A DNA stretch of 64,000 nucleotides, taken from the NCBI GenBank assembly GCA_963825255.1, contig CAWGSF010000003.1, positions 62,001 to 126,000 of the forward strand, read 5' to 3'. The notes under the pieces are model-generated. The model had not been told where the DNA came from. It saw only the letters and a program-made list of their open reading frames with translations, and ran no database searches. Positions 8,428 through 17,595 of the stretch are shown here, one piece after another; the stretch's first letter is position 1, and each line of letters starts with the position of its first letter. The stretch comes from JAIBJN01 sp963825255 (GTDB lineage Bacteria; Actinomycetota; Thermoleophilia; Gaiellales; Gaiellaceae). Made by a program: the position numbers and the translations under genes.

Positions 8428-9348
8428 CTAGAGCTCGGCGAGCCGGCGGAGCCGCTCGAGCCGGCGCTGGGCGGCGGCCTTCGTCGCCGGCGGCCGGCAG
8501 CGGCGTGCGAGCTCCCGCAGCGAGAGGGTCGGATGGCGCGTCCGGAGCCGCGCGATCTCGCGGAGCTCCGGCGCCAGCTGGTCGAGCCGGCCCGCCTGAT
8601 CGAGCCGCCGGATGGCGCGGAGCTGGACGTCGGCCGCCCTGCTCGTGCGGACGATGTTGGCGTGGTCGGCGTTGGCGAGCCTGTTCGCCCGCGCCCTGGT
8701 GGCTGCGACGACGGCTTCCTCGCCGAAGCGGAGGGCGGCGTCCTGGGCACCGAGGTAGGCGAGGAGCTCCGCGATCGTCTCCATCCCCTTGGCGTAGGCG
8801 ACCGTGTGGCGGCTCCGCTCGTAGACGCCGAGGCCGAACCCGTCGGCGCCGGCGAGCTCGGCCAGGAACCGCGCGGTGTCGGCGTCAGCGGTGCGGAGCT
8901 CGAGATGGGCGTCGCGCGGCCCGCTCACGGACCCCGCAGCGAGGAAGGCGCCCCGTAGGTGGGCGGCGCGGCAGCACGCACGGGCCACGACGCGGCGCGG
9001 CGGGCGGTCGAGCGGCACGAGGTTCGCGTCGAGCACGCCCGCCTCGTTGAGCGCCTGGAGCGCCCGCGCGTCGTCTGCAAGGTGGATCTGGTACCGGGTC
9101 GCCTGCTGGAAGGCGCGCGGCCGGTACGTGCGGATCTCGCAGGGAACGCCGTACGAGCGAAGGAGGGCGAACGCGCGCCGCGCGACCGGGCCGCTGGCGA
9201 CCTCGAGGTGAAGGGCGATCCGGCCGCCGCCGCGCAGGTGCACCGTCCCCGCCGCGCGAACGAGCGCCGAGAGCTCGGCCAGCCGGCAGCACCGCTTCCG
9301 CGGCTCGATCGCCGCCAGCTCGCCGCGGACGTCGTCGGCGAGGCTCAG
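8428..9348 (-). CDS. whiA: WhiA sporulation/division transcription factor
   Basis: 306 residues: an N-terminal LAGLIDADG-like domain (SLADDVRGELAAI at the start, RGAFLAAGSVSGP in the middle, Glu/His-poor at the nuclease positions as in the family) and a C-terminal helix-turn-helix (HPTLSLRELARRCRPPATKAAAQRRL). WhiA regulates division and sporulation genes in Gram-positives. No ATG, GTG or TTG lies at the expected start; CTG at 9348 does, overlaps the ogt stop as CTGA, and has GGGAG seven bases upstream, so CTG initiation is likely. Usual partners rapZ and yvcK are not in the window. Confidence 0.92.
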   Translation of the reverse strand: MSLADDVRGELAAIEPRKRCCRLAELSALVRAAGTVHLRGGGRIALHLEVASGPVARRAFALLRSYGVPCEIRTYRPRAFQQATRYQIHLADDARALQALNEAGVLDANLVPLDRPPRRVVARACCRAAHLRGAFLAAGSVSGPRDAHLELRTADADTARFLAELAGADGFGLGVYERSRHTVAYAKGMETIAELLAYLGAQDAALRFGEEAVVAATRARANRLANADHANIVRTSRAADVQLRAIRRLDQAGRLDQLAPELREIARLRTRHPTLSLRELARRCRPPATKAAAQRRLERLRRLAEL

Positions 9349-9804
9349 AGCTCGACTCCCTCGAGGGCGAGCAGCCGGCGCTTGTAGTCGAGCCCGAGCG
9401 ACCCGTACGAGCCGAGGCCCGAGGCCCCGACGACCCGGTGGCACGGAACGACCAGGGGGAACCGGTTCCCGGCGCAGAAGGTGCCGGCCGCGCGCTGTGC
9501 GTTGGGATACCCGGCCAGGGCCGCGAGCTCGCCGTACGTCACGACCTCGCCGCGGGGGACGTTCCTGAGCACGTCGGCGACCGCCGCCTGGAAGGGCGTC
9601 GCCCAGTCGAGGTCGAGCTCGACGTCGTCGAAGTAGACCGGCTCCCCGCGGAAATAGGCCCGGATTCGCTCGGCCAGCTCGTGGGATCCTTCGCCCGCGG
9701 GACGCGTCGCCGACCCGCGGAAGCTCGTGGTAGAGGAGGGTGCCGTCGGCGAGGTAGAGCTCCCCCACGCCCCAGCCCGGAGCCTCGTACGCGACCACGT
9801 CCAC
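9345..9804 (-). CDS. ogt: methylated-DNA--protein-cysteine methyltransferase (frameshifted)
   Basis: Suicidal repair of O6-alkylguanine in DNA. The C-terminal domain is complete, with helix-turn-helix region and active site VPCHRVV followed by GSYGSLGLDYKRRLL. The N-terminal part (DVVAYEAPGWGVGELYLADG) is in another frame; the switch lies near 9690-9720, where one extra base would explain it. Start GTG 9804 or 9798. The stop overlaps the CTG start of whiA. I treat the frameshift as a probable sequence error because both halves are well conserved. Confidence 0.85.
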
Positions 9805-9813
9805 GCCAATAGA

Positions 9814-11469
<1,656 letters not shown>

Positions 11470-11536
11470 GAACTCGGTTCAGAATGAGCCCCCTCGCCGG
11501 GGTGTCCTGGGCGAGTGCGAGGCAAGGACGCAGGGA

Positions 11537-11562
11537 GCGCTCGTATTCGAGAATACGGGCGC
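11537..11562. repeat. intergenic hairpin between convergent genes
   Basis: Inverted repeat with 11-base arms (one G-T) around a CGAG loop, in the 144-bp gap between pruA and the oxidoreductase gene. On either side the block GCAAGGACGCAGG and its relative CGAGGACGCAGC repeat imperfectly. No T tract follows. It could be a bidirectional terminator or a member of a dispersed intergenic family; a genome-wide copy count would decide. Confidence 0.45.
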
Positions 11563-11613
11563 GACCGAGGACGCAGCATCGCGCCGTCCAGGGCGGCCCG
11601 GCGACTCAGGGCC

Positions 11614-12243
11614 TCATTGTGGATCGAGTTCTTGAGGCTCGTCCGTCTCCGCGAGCTGGGCCACGGCCTGCTCGAAGTACTCCTCGGGCTGGGCCCCGAG
11701 GACGAGAAGCCTGCCGCCGAGCACGAAGGCGGGTATCGCGTTGATGCCGTGCCGGTTCGCCTCGCGGGTCGAGGCGACGATCCGGTCCCTGTAGCGGCCG
11801 TCGGCGATCACGGCCCCCGCCTCGGCCCGGTCGATCCCCTCGGCGCCGACGAGGTCGAGGAGCACGCCGTCGTCGCCGAGGTCGGCTCCCTCCGACCAGT
11901 AGGCGTGCATGAGCCGTCTGTGGACGGGGTCGTGCAGCTCCACGTCCCGGGCGAGCTCGGTGACCTGGAGCGCGTGGAGCGTGTTCGGCATGCGGTCGGG
12001 TGGCCCGTACTCGAGCCCGGCCGACTCGATCATGCGCTGCGTGTGCCCGTGGACGCCTGGCCCGTAGCGGCTCTCGAGATCGGACCGAGGAAGGCCGTCG
12101 TCCGGGTACTCGGGGTGGAGGAAGAACGGAAGCCAGTCGACCTGGGCGCCGAACCGGCGCTCGAGCCACTCGGCCCTGGCGAGGCCGACGTAGCAGAACG
12201 GTCAGGTGTAGTCGCTCCAGATGGCGACGCTCAGATCGGCCAT
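11614..12243 (-). CDS. DsbA/FrnE-family thiol oxidoreductase with in-frame TGA at the active site (candidate selenoprotein)
   Basis: A DsbA-fold oxidoreductase of the FrnE group, 209 residues counting codon 14. From ATG 12243 the frame reads MADLSVAIWSDYT, then TGA (12204-12202), then PFCYVGLARAEWL, continuing in frame to 11614 through HTQRMIESAGLEYG and the cis-Pro loop INAIPAFVL. TGA stands exactly where the family has the first Cys of CPFC. Reading it as selenocysteine gives U-P-F-C. A stem-loop follows the TGA at SECIS distance. A TAGCCT hexamer six bases before the ATG suggests a leaderless transcript. Alternatives: point mutation of TGC/TGT, or a sequencing error. No sel genes are in the window. 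Confidence 0.8.
12170..12188 (-). promoter_or_regulatory. candidate bacterial SECIS stem-loop
   Basis: Starting 14 bases after the in-frame TGA, TCGGCC pairs perfectly with GGCCGA around the loop TCGCCAG. The loop begins 20 bases after the TGA. If its first and last bases form a U-G pair, the apical loop is CGCCA with G second. Bacterial SECIS elements are short stem-loops directly 3' of the UGA with a G early in the apical loop, so position and shape fit; function is inferred. Confidence 0.5.
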
Positions 12244-12280
12244 GAGCTCAGGCTAGCTGTGGCACCGAAGAGAAGCGCTC

Positions 12281-12308
12281 TTGACATATTCCTATATCGG
12301 TATATCTT
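12281..12308 (+). promoter_or_regulatory. arsR-type promoter with AT-rich dyad
   Basis: TTGACA (12281-12286) and TATCTT (12303-12308) are spaced 16 bp apart and are followed after six bases by the ATG of the ArsR gene, so the transcript would be leaderless. The spacer is strikingly AT-rich for this genome and contains an imperfect dyad around TATATCGGTATA, a plausible site for autorepression by the ArsR protein. Confidence 0.6.
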
Positions 12309-12314
12309 TCCCGC

Positions 12315-12668
12315 ATGGCCCGCGCGGCGACCACGGCAGATGCGTTCAACGCGGTGGCGGAGCCTCGCCGACGGCAGATCCTGGACGTCCTCGCCGGCGG
12401 GGAGCGCCCCGTGAACGACCTCGTGGGCCTGCTGGGACTGGCTCAGCCACAGGTGTCCAAGCACCTGCGGGTGCTCAGAGAGGTGGGGGCGGTCGACGTG
12501 CGCGAGGAAGGACGGCAGCGGCTGTACCGGCTGAACGGCCTCGCGCTCAAGCCCATCCACGACTGGGTGAAGACCTACGAGCGCTCGTGGTCGGAGCGGT
12601 TCGACCAACTCGATCTCGTTCTGGAGGAGCTCAAACAGAAGGAGGCAGACGATGGCAGCAACGAGTAG
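12315..12668 (+). CDS. ArsR-family winged-helix repressor
   Basis: 117 residues with the ArsR winged helix: AVAEPRRRQILDVLAGGERPV, then LLGLAQPQVSKHLRVLREVGAVDVREEGRQRLYRL. The alpha3 metal motif of metal-sensing ArsR proteins (CxC) is absent, so this belongs to the non-metal group that is typically paired with an SRPBCC protein. Its stop overlaps the next gene by 17 bases. Probably represses its own operon through the AT-rich dyad upstream. Confidence 0.9.
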   Translation: MARAATTADAFNAVAEPRRRQILDVLAGGERPVNDLVGLLGLAQPQVSKHLRVLREVGAVDVREEGRQRLYRLNGLALKPIHDWVKTYERSWSERFDQLDLVLEELKQKEADDGSNE

Positions 12669-13137
12669 CGGAACGGCGAAGGTCACGCTTCCCGCCGACG
12701 AGCAGATCCTCATCACGCGGGAGTTCGACGCGCCGCGGCACCTCGTGTACGAGGCGTGGACGACGCCGGAGCTCGTCAAGCGTTGGTGGCACGCGAACCG
12801 CGGCGAGATGACCGTCGCGGAGATCGATCTGCGCGCCGGCGGCATGTGGCGGTACGTGATGGTGACCCCGGACGGCATGGAGGTCGCCTTCCACGGGGAG
12901 TACCGCGAGATCGTCCCGAACGAGCGGCTCGTCTCGACGGAGGTCTACGAGGGCTTCCCCGACGGAGAGGCGGTGGACACGCTGACCCTCACCGAGGTGG
13001 CCGGGCGCACGACCCTCGAGATCCTCGTCGAGCACGCGAGCAAGGAGCATCGCGACGCGCACATCGCATCCGGCATGGAGGACGGCATGCAGGACGCCAT
13101 GGACCTCCTGGAGCAGGTCGCCGTCTCGCATCGCTGA
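12652..13137 (+). CDS. SRPBCC (AHSA1-type) protein
   Basis: A 161-residue START-like helix-grip protein of the AHSA1 group: ITREFDAPRHLVYEAWTTPELVKRWWH, DLRAGGMWRYVM, and the C-terminal helix GMEDGMQDAMDLLEQ. Such proteins bind hydrophobic ligands; the ligand is unknown. AGGAGG lies seven bases before the ATG. Gene overlap with arsR and their family pairing argue for one operon in which the repressor controls this protein. Confidence 0.9.
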   Translation: MAATSSGTAKVTLPADEQILITREFDAPRHLVYEAWTTPELVKRWWHANRGEMTVAEIDLRAGGMWRYVMVTPDGMEVAFHGEYREIVPNERLVSTEVYEGFPDGEAVDTLTLTEVAGRTTLEILVEHASKEHRDAHIASGMEDGMQDAMDLLEQVAVSHR

Positions 13138-13187
13138 GCCTCGGTTCGTGGGAGGGCCGGCCGGCAGATCTCCCGCTGGCTCTCCCG

Positions 13188-15059
13188 CTACACGCCCCCC
13201 GCCCGGTGCAGCGCCGCATAGATCTCGCGGCCGGTCTTGGCGGGGACGCCGGGAACGCCCTCGAGCTCCTCGGGGCTCGCGGCGAGGAGGCGTTCGGTCG
13301 AGCCGAAGTGCCGGATGAGCGCGCGCTTGCGCGCGGGGCCCACGCCCGGGAGCGCGTCGAGGATCGACTCCCGCGCCTTCGCGTCCCGCCGGTGCCGGTG
13401 GAACCCGAGCGCGAAGCGGTGGGCCTCGTCCCGGATCCGCTGGAGGAGCTGGAGGCCGGGCGAGTCCCGCTCGAGCACGATCGGGTCGGGCCGGCCGGGG
13501 ACGAACACCTCCTCCTCGCGCTTGGCGAGGGCGATCACCGCCACCCGCGGGAGGTCGTAGGCCTGCATCGCCGAGAGGGCTGCGGAGAGCTGGCCCTTGC
13601 CGCCGTCCACGACGACGAGGTTGGGGACGGCCGCGAACCCCTCGTCGTACCGCTCCTCGGTCACCTGGCGGGCGCGCCCGAAGCGGCGAGACACGACCTC
13701 GGCCATCATCGCGAAGTCGTCCTGGCCCTCGACGCCCTTGACGGCGAACTTCCGGTAGTGCGCCTTCTTGGGCACGGCATCCTGGAAGACCACCATCGAG
13801 CCGACCGGCGACTCGCCCTGGATCGTCGAGATGTCGAAGCACTCGATGCGGATCGGCAGGCTCTCGAGGTTGAGGCGCTCGCGTAGCTCCTCGAGCGCCT
13901 CGATGCGCCGGAGCCGCTTCCGCTCGCGCTGCGCGGCGTCGCCGGCGAGCGCGAGCTCGGCGTTCTGCTGGGCGAGTTCCTGGAGGCGGCGCTTCTCGCC
14001 GCGTCGGGCTGGACGGACCTCGACGTTCGAGCCCCGCAGATCGGACAGGTAGCCGGCCAGCGCCGAGGTCGCGCCGGCGTCCGGAGGGACGACGATCAGC
14101 GGCGGGATGCTGGGCGCGCCCCCGTAGTACTCGAGGCAGAAGGACTCGAGCAGCTGCGGGACTTCCTCGGCCGCCTCGTTCTCGAGGTAGAAGGTGTGGC
14201 GGTCGACGAGGCGCCCGCCGCGCAAGGGGAAGACCTGGACCGCCGCGGTCTCCCCGGCCGCGGCGAGTCCGATGACGTCGACCGTCCCGATCGCCCGCTT
14301 GTCCGCCGCCTGACGCTCGGCGAGGTGGCGCACCGCGGTGAGCCGGTTGCGGTACCTGGCCGCCTCCTCGAAGTCCTGGCGCTCGGAGGCCGCCCGCATC
14401 TTCTCCTCCAGCTCGCGCAGGACGGGCCTCGTCTCGCCCGAGAGGAACTCGATCACCCGCTCGATGATCACGCGGTAGTCCTCCTTTGAGACGTACCCGA
14501 CGCAGGGGGCCAGGCACCGCTCGATGTGGTAGTCGAGGCAGGGGATCCCCGAGTGCCGACCCGGCTGCGGGCCCTCGCAGGGGCGGTACGGCAGCACGCG
14601 GTTGAGGACGTCGAGGGTCTCGCGAACCTTCTTCGCGGAGGCGTACGGCCCGAAGTAGACGACCCCGCGGCGGTGCCGCTCCCGCGTGAACATGACCCGG
14701 GGGAAGTCGTCCTCGACGGTGACCGCGATGTAGGGGTAGCTCTTGTCGTCACGCAAACGGACGTTGAACGTCGGCCGGTAGCGCTTGATGAGGTTCTGCT
14801 CGAGGTGGAACGCCTCCACCTCGGTCTGCGTGACGATCACCTCGATCCGCTCGACCCGCTCGATCAGCCTGTCGAGGCCGACGCGCGCGTCGCCGCCGCG
14901 GAAGTAGGAGCGCACGCGGGCGCGCAGCGACTTCGCCTTGCCCACGTAGAGGACGGCGTCCTTCGCGTCCCGGAAGAGGTAGACGCCCGGCCACTCCGGG
15001 AGCGCCTTCAACTGCTCCTCGATGCGCTCCTCGCGAGCGGTTGCGGCAGCGGTCGCCAT
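13188..15059 (-). CDS. uvrC: excinuclease ABC subunit C
   Basis: Makes the dual incisions in nucleotide excision repair after UvrAB damage recognition. 623 residues in the usual order: GIY-YIG nuclease (PGVYLFRDAKDAVLYVGKAKSLRARVRSYF), UVR motif near residue 205 (LEEKMRAASERQDFEEAARYRNRL), the C-terminal RNase H-like nuclease (VVDGGKGQLSAA) and tandem helix-hairpin-helix ending the protein (GVGPARKRALIRHFGS). Start ATG 15059. Convergent with the SRPBCC gene. Confidence 0.97.
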   Translation of the reverse strand: MATAAATAREERIEEQLKALPEWPGVYLFRDAKDAVLYVGKAKSLRARVRSYFRGGDARVGLDRLIERVERIEVIVTQTEVEAFHLEQNLIKRYRPTFNVRLRDDKSYPYIAVTVEDDFPRVMFTRERHRRGVVYFGPYASAKKVRETLDVLNRVLPYRPCEGPQPGRHSGIPCLDYHIERCLAPCVGYVSKEDYRVIIERVIEFLSGETRPVLRELEEKMRAASERQDFEEAARYRNRLTAVRHLAERQAADKRAIGTVDVIGLAAAGETAAVQVFPLRGGRLVDRHTFYLENEAAEEVPQLLESFCLEYYGGAPSIPPLIVVPPDAGATSALAGYLSDLRGSNVEVRPARRGEKRRLQELAQQNAELALAGDAAQRERKRLRRIEALEELRERLNLESLPIRIECFDISTIQGESPVGSMVVFQDAVPKKAHYRKFAVKGVEGQDDFAMMAEVVSRRFGRARQVTEERYDEGFAAVPNLVVVDGGKGQLSAALSAMQAYDLPRVAVIALAKREEEVFVPGRPDPIVLERDSPGLQLLQRIRDEAHRFALGFHRHRRDAKARESILDALPGVGPARKRALIRHFGSTERLLAASPEELEGVPGVPAKTGREIYAALHRAGGV

Positions 15060-15104
15060 GTCCGAGTCAGCCTAGCCGGGCCCGAGCAGGTCGCCTGCCC
15101 TCCG

Positions 15105-15194
15105 CCGGCTTGTGTTTCACGCGCACAAAGTCCCCTCGGCTCTCCGAGCCGGCCCAGCCTTCATTCGAGGCCGTGTGCGTGGAACACAAGCCGG
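15105..15194. repeat. 90-bp element with 22-bp terminal inverted repeats
   Basis: Arms at 15105-15126 and 15173-15194 are inverted repeats with two differences, both of which become G-U pairs in RNA, so a transcript could form an uninterrupted 22-bp stem. The interior holds a second hairpin (CTCGG/CCGAG) and a GGCC/GGCC pair. The element fills most of the gap between uvrC and the Sir2-GrpB gene and abuts the stop codon of the latter. It may be a small non-autonomous repeat, a structured RNA or a terminator. Confidence 0.6.
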
Positions 15195-16473
15195 TTACGA
15201 GCGCTCGCTGTACCAGGCCCAGGCGCGCTCGAAAAGGGCGTTCACATACGGCTCCTTGCGCTCCCAGTAGTCGCCGTGCGTGGACGTCTCGGCGGCCAGC
15301 CTCCGCTTCTCGGCCGCGTAGCTTGCGGCCTCGTCCGGGTGCGCGCGCAGGTAGTCGCGGAACGCGCGATGGCGACGCCAGTGGTCACCCTCGACCTCGA
15401 CGACGTGGAGATGGTGCCTGCGCCGTCCCGCCTCGCTGCGCCTGAAGAACAGCCGTCCTGGGAGGCCGTTCTCGCCCAGGTACTCGTAGCCGAGCGCCTC
15501 GACCGCCGCGACCTGGTCCGCGGTGAGCTCGAGCCGGCGAAGCCCCACCGAGAGGTCGATCACCGGCTTGGCCGCCAGACCCGGCACCGCCGTCGACCCC
15601 ATGTGCTCGATCGCGACGACGCCCTTGCCCAGCGCCGAGCCGACACGCGCGGCCTCCTCCTCGTACAGCCGGGGCCAGGCCGGGTCGTACGCGACGATCT
15701 CGAGCGGCTCGACCAGCACCTCCGCCACCGCCCCCAGCACCTCTCCGGCGCTCTCGCGCAGGACGAGCTCGGCCTCGTCGTCCACCCAGGTCGGCGTCCG
15801 GTTGACGACCGCGACCCGGCCGCCCGCCGCCAGCGTCGTCCGCGGCAGGTCGGCGACCGGGTACACCTCGAGCGAGGAGCCGACGACGAGCAGGAGAGCC
15901 GCGTCGCCCGCCAAGACGGTCGCCCGCTCCATCGCGCCCTCCGGAAGCAGCTCGTCGAAGAAGACGACGTCCGGCTTGAGGACGGCGCCGCAGGCCGGAC
16001 AGTGCGGAGCCCCGTTCCCGGCCTCGATCAGGGCCCGCACCTCGACGAGCGGATAGACCGGCCTCGCACGACGGGCACGAGGACGTCCGAATCGATCCGT
16101 GCACCTCGACCACGTCCCGCGACCCGGCGCGCTCGTGGAGCAGGTCGATGTTCTGGGTCACGATCGCCCGCACGAGGCCGATGCGCTCGAGCTCGGCGAG
16201 CGCCCGGTGCGCGGCGTTCGGCTCCGCCTCCCCGAGCATCGCGAAGCGCGGCGCGTAGAAGCGCCAGACCTTCTCCGGGTCGCGCCGGAAGGCGCCGAGC
16301 GTCGCGTACTCCCTGGGGTCGAACTCGGCCCAGATCCCCGTCGGCGAGCGGAAGTCGGGGACGCCGCTCTCGGTGGAGACGCCCGCTCCGGTGAGGACGA
16401 CGCAGGGTTGGTTGTCGGCGATCAGGGCGGCGAGCCGCTCGGCCGCCTCACGCTGGGGGCCCGCTACTCCCAG
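15195..16473 (-). CDS. Sir2-family deacylase fused to a GrpB-like domain (frameshifted)
   Basis: About 425 residues. Residues 1 to ~250 are a sirtuin that removes acyl groups from lysine with NAD: TGAGVSTESGVPDFRS, TQNIDLLHERAG, catalytic His in EVHGS, four Zn cysteines (CPSC, CPACG) and GSSLEVYPV. The rest is a GrpB (UPF0157) domain: YDPAWPRLYEEEA, EHMGSTAVPGL, KPVIDLSVG. The join AEVLVEPLEIVAYDP is in frame. One frameshift near 16045-16070 interrupts the zinc module. No standard start exists; CTG 16473 has GAGGG six bases upstream and overlaps the VOC gene end by 10 bases. Confidence 0.8.
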
Positions 16474-16895
16474 CGGCTGCCCTCGGCGGGCGGCGGCGGG
16501 GCCCAGAAGACCTCGATCCGGAGCCCGTCAGGATCGAAGACGAAGAACGCGTAGTAGTCCTCCAGGTCGTCGTCGACCTCGGGCGGGAAGTGGATCTCGG
16601 CGCCGAACGCGACTGCCCGCTCGTACGCCTCGTCGACCTGCTCGCGACGCTCGACCTCGAAGGCGAGGTGCTCGAGGCCGACGTTGTAGTAGTCGTGCCG
16701 GCCGCCGTCCGCCGGACGCAGCCCGAGATTCTGGTCGCCGAAGCGCAGGTAGACGATGTCCTCCGTCCCGCGGTAGCTCTTGAAGAGGACGTCCTCCGTG
16801 AGCCCGACCGGGCCGAGCACCTCGAGGTAGAACGCGCGCGAGCGCTCGACGTCGCGGACGCAGAGATCGACGTGCTGGATGGCAGGCGGCGGCAT
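16464..16895 (-). CDS. VOC-superfamily (glyoxalase-like) protein
   Basis: 143 residues with two beta-alpha-beta-beta-beta units: IQHVDLCVRDVERSRAFYLEVLGP at the start and LEHLAFEVERREQVDEAYERAVAFG, ending in FFVFDPDGLRIEVFW. The metal ligands (His near residue 8, His in LEHLAF, Glu in RIEVF) are present. These enzymes act on glyoxal adducts, dioxygenase substrates or antibiotics; which one cannot be told. Its start codon and that of the divergent cyclase gene share the palindrome CATG. Confidence 0.85.
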   Translation of the reverse strand: MPPPAIQHVDLCVRDVERSRAFYLEVLGPVGLTEDVLFKSYRGTEDIVYLRFGDQNLGLRPADGGRHDYYNVGLEHLAFEVERREQVDEAYERAVAFGAEIHFPPEVDDDLEDYYAFFVFDPDGLRIEVFWAPPPPAEGSRWE

Positions 16896-17595
16896 GCGCG
16901 GAATCTACAACGCGGCCGACTCGTTGAGAGACGTGATGGACGAGAACGGCCGGGGAAAGATGCTGGACGCGACCTTCGGCGCCGTCTGCAAGACGACGGC
17001 GTGCAGCGAGTCGCGCCGGCGCACGCTCGAGGAGATCGTGAACCTCGCCGTCGAGCTCGCCCGCGAGGGCCGCGAGGGCCGGAAGATCGGAACCCTCTTC
17101 GTCATCGGAGACGTCGACGAGGTCCTCGAGCAGTCGCGCCCCCTCATCCTCGACCCGCTCTACGGCCACCCCGGCGAGGCTCTCAACGTCACCCTCCCGG
17201 AGTTCCGCGAGACCGTGAAGGAGTTCGCGCAGCTCGACGGGGCGTTCGTCCTCGACGACGACGGCACGTTCGTCTCCGCCGGACGCTTCGTCGACGTGGA
17301 CGTCAACGCGCCGGAGAACTTCCTGCCGGGACTGGGGACGCGCCACGCCGCGGGCGCGTCGATCACGCGCACGACGAGCGCGATCGCGGTCGTCGTCTCG
17401 CAGAGCTCCGTCGTCCGCGTCTTCGCGCGCGGGGAGCTCAGGGCCGAGATCATCCCCGAGCTCTTCCTCATGTCCCGCGAGCGGCTCTACACCCGCTCCG
17501 CGGAGGTCAGCCAGGTGCCCGAGGCAGGCGTCACGCTCGCGGTCGCCGCGGCGGCTAGAAGGCCTGGCCCCGGACGCACCTCTCGCCTACCGTGA
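16894..17595 (+). CDS. diadenylate cyclase (DisA_N/DAC domain), c-di-AMP synthase
   Basis: A single DAC domain preceded by an N-terminal region (KIGTLFVIGDVDEVLEQSRPLILDP). The two active-site blocks are DGAFVLDDDG (about residue 115) and GTRHAAGASITR (about residue 148), followed by AIAVVVSQSSVVRVF. The usual RHR is RHA here, as in some archaeal-type enzymes. There are no membrane segments (unlike CdaA) and no DNA-binding HhH (unlike DisA), so it is a soluble c-di-AMP synthase. Start uncertain: ATG 16894, 16879 or 16936. The stop overlaps the next gene as GTGA. Confidence 0.8.
   Translation: MRGIYNAADSLRDVMDENGRGKMLDATFGAVCKTTACSESRRRTLEEIVNLAVELAREGREGRKIGTLFVIGDVDEVLEQSRPLILDPLYGHPGEALNVTLPEFRETVKEFAQLDGAFVLDDDGTFVSAGRFVDVDVNAPENFLPGLGTRHAAGASITRTTSAIAVVVSQSSVVRVFARGELRAEIIPELFLMSRERLYTRSAEVSQVPEAGVTLAVAAAARRPGPGRTSRLP

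Noticed and set aside
14526..16394. 622-codon forward open frame over uvrC and the sirtuin gene
   Set aside because: Antisense shadow; no motif, and both reverse-strand genes are well supported.
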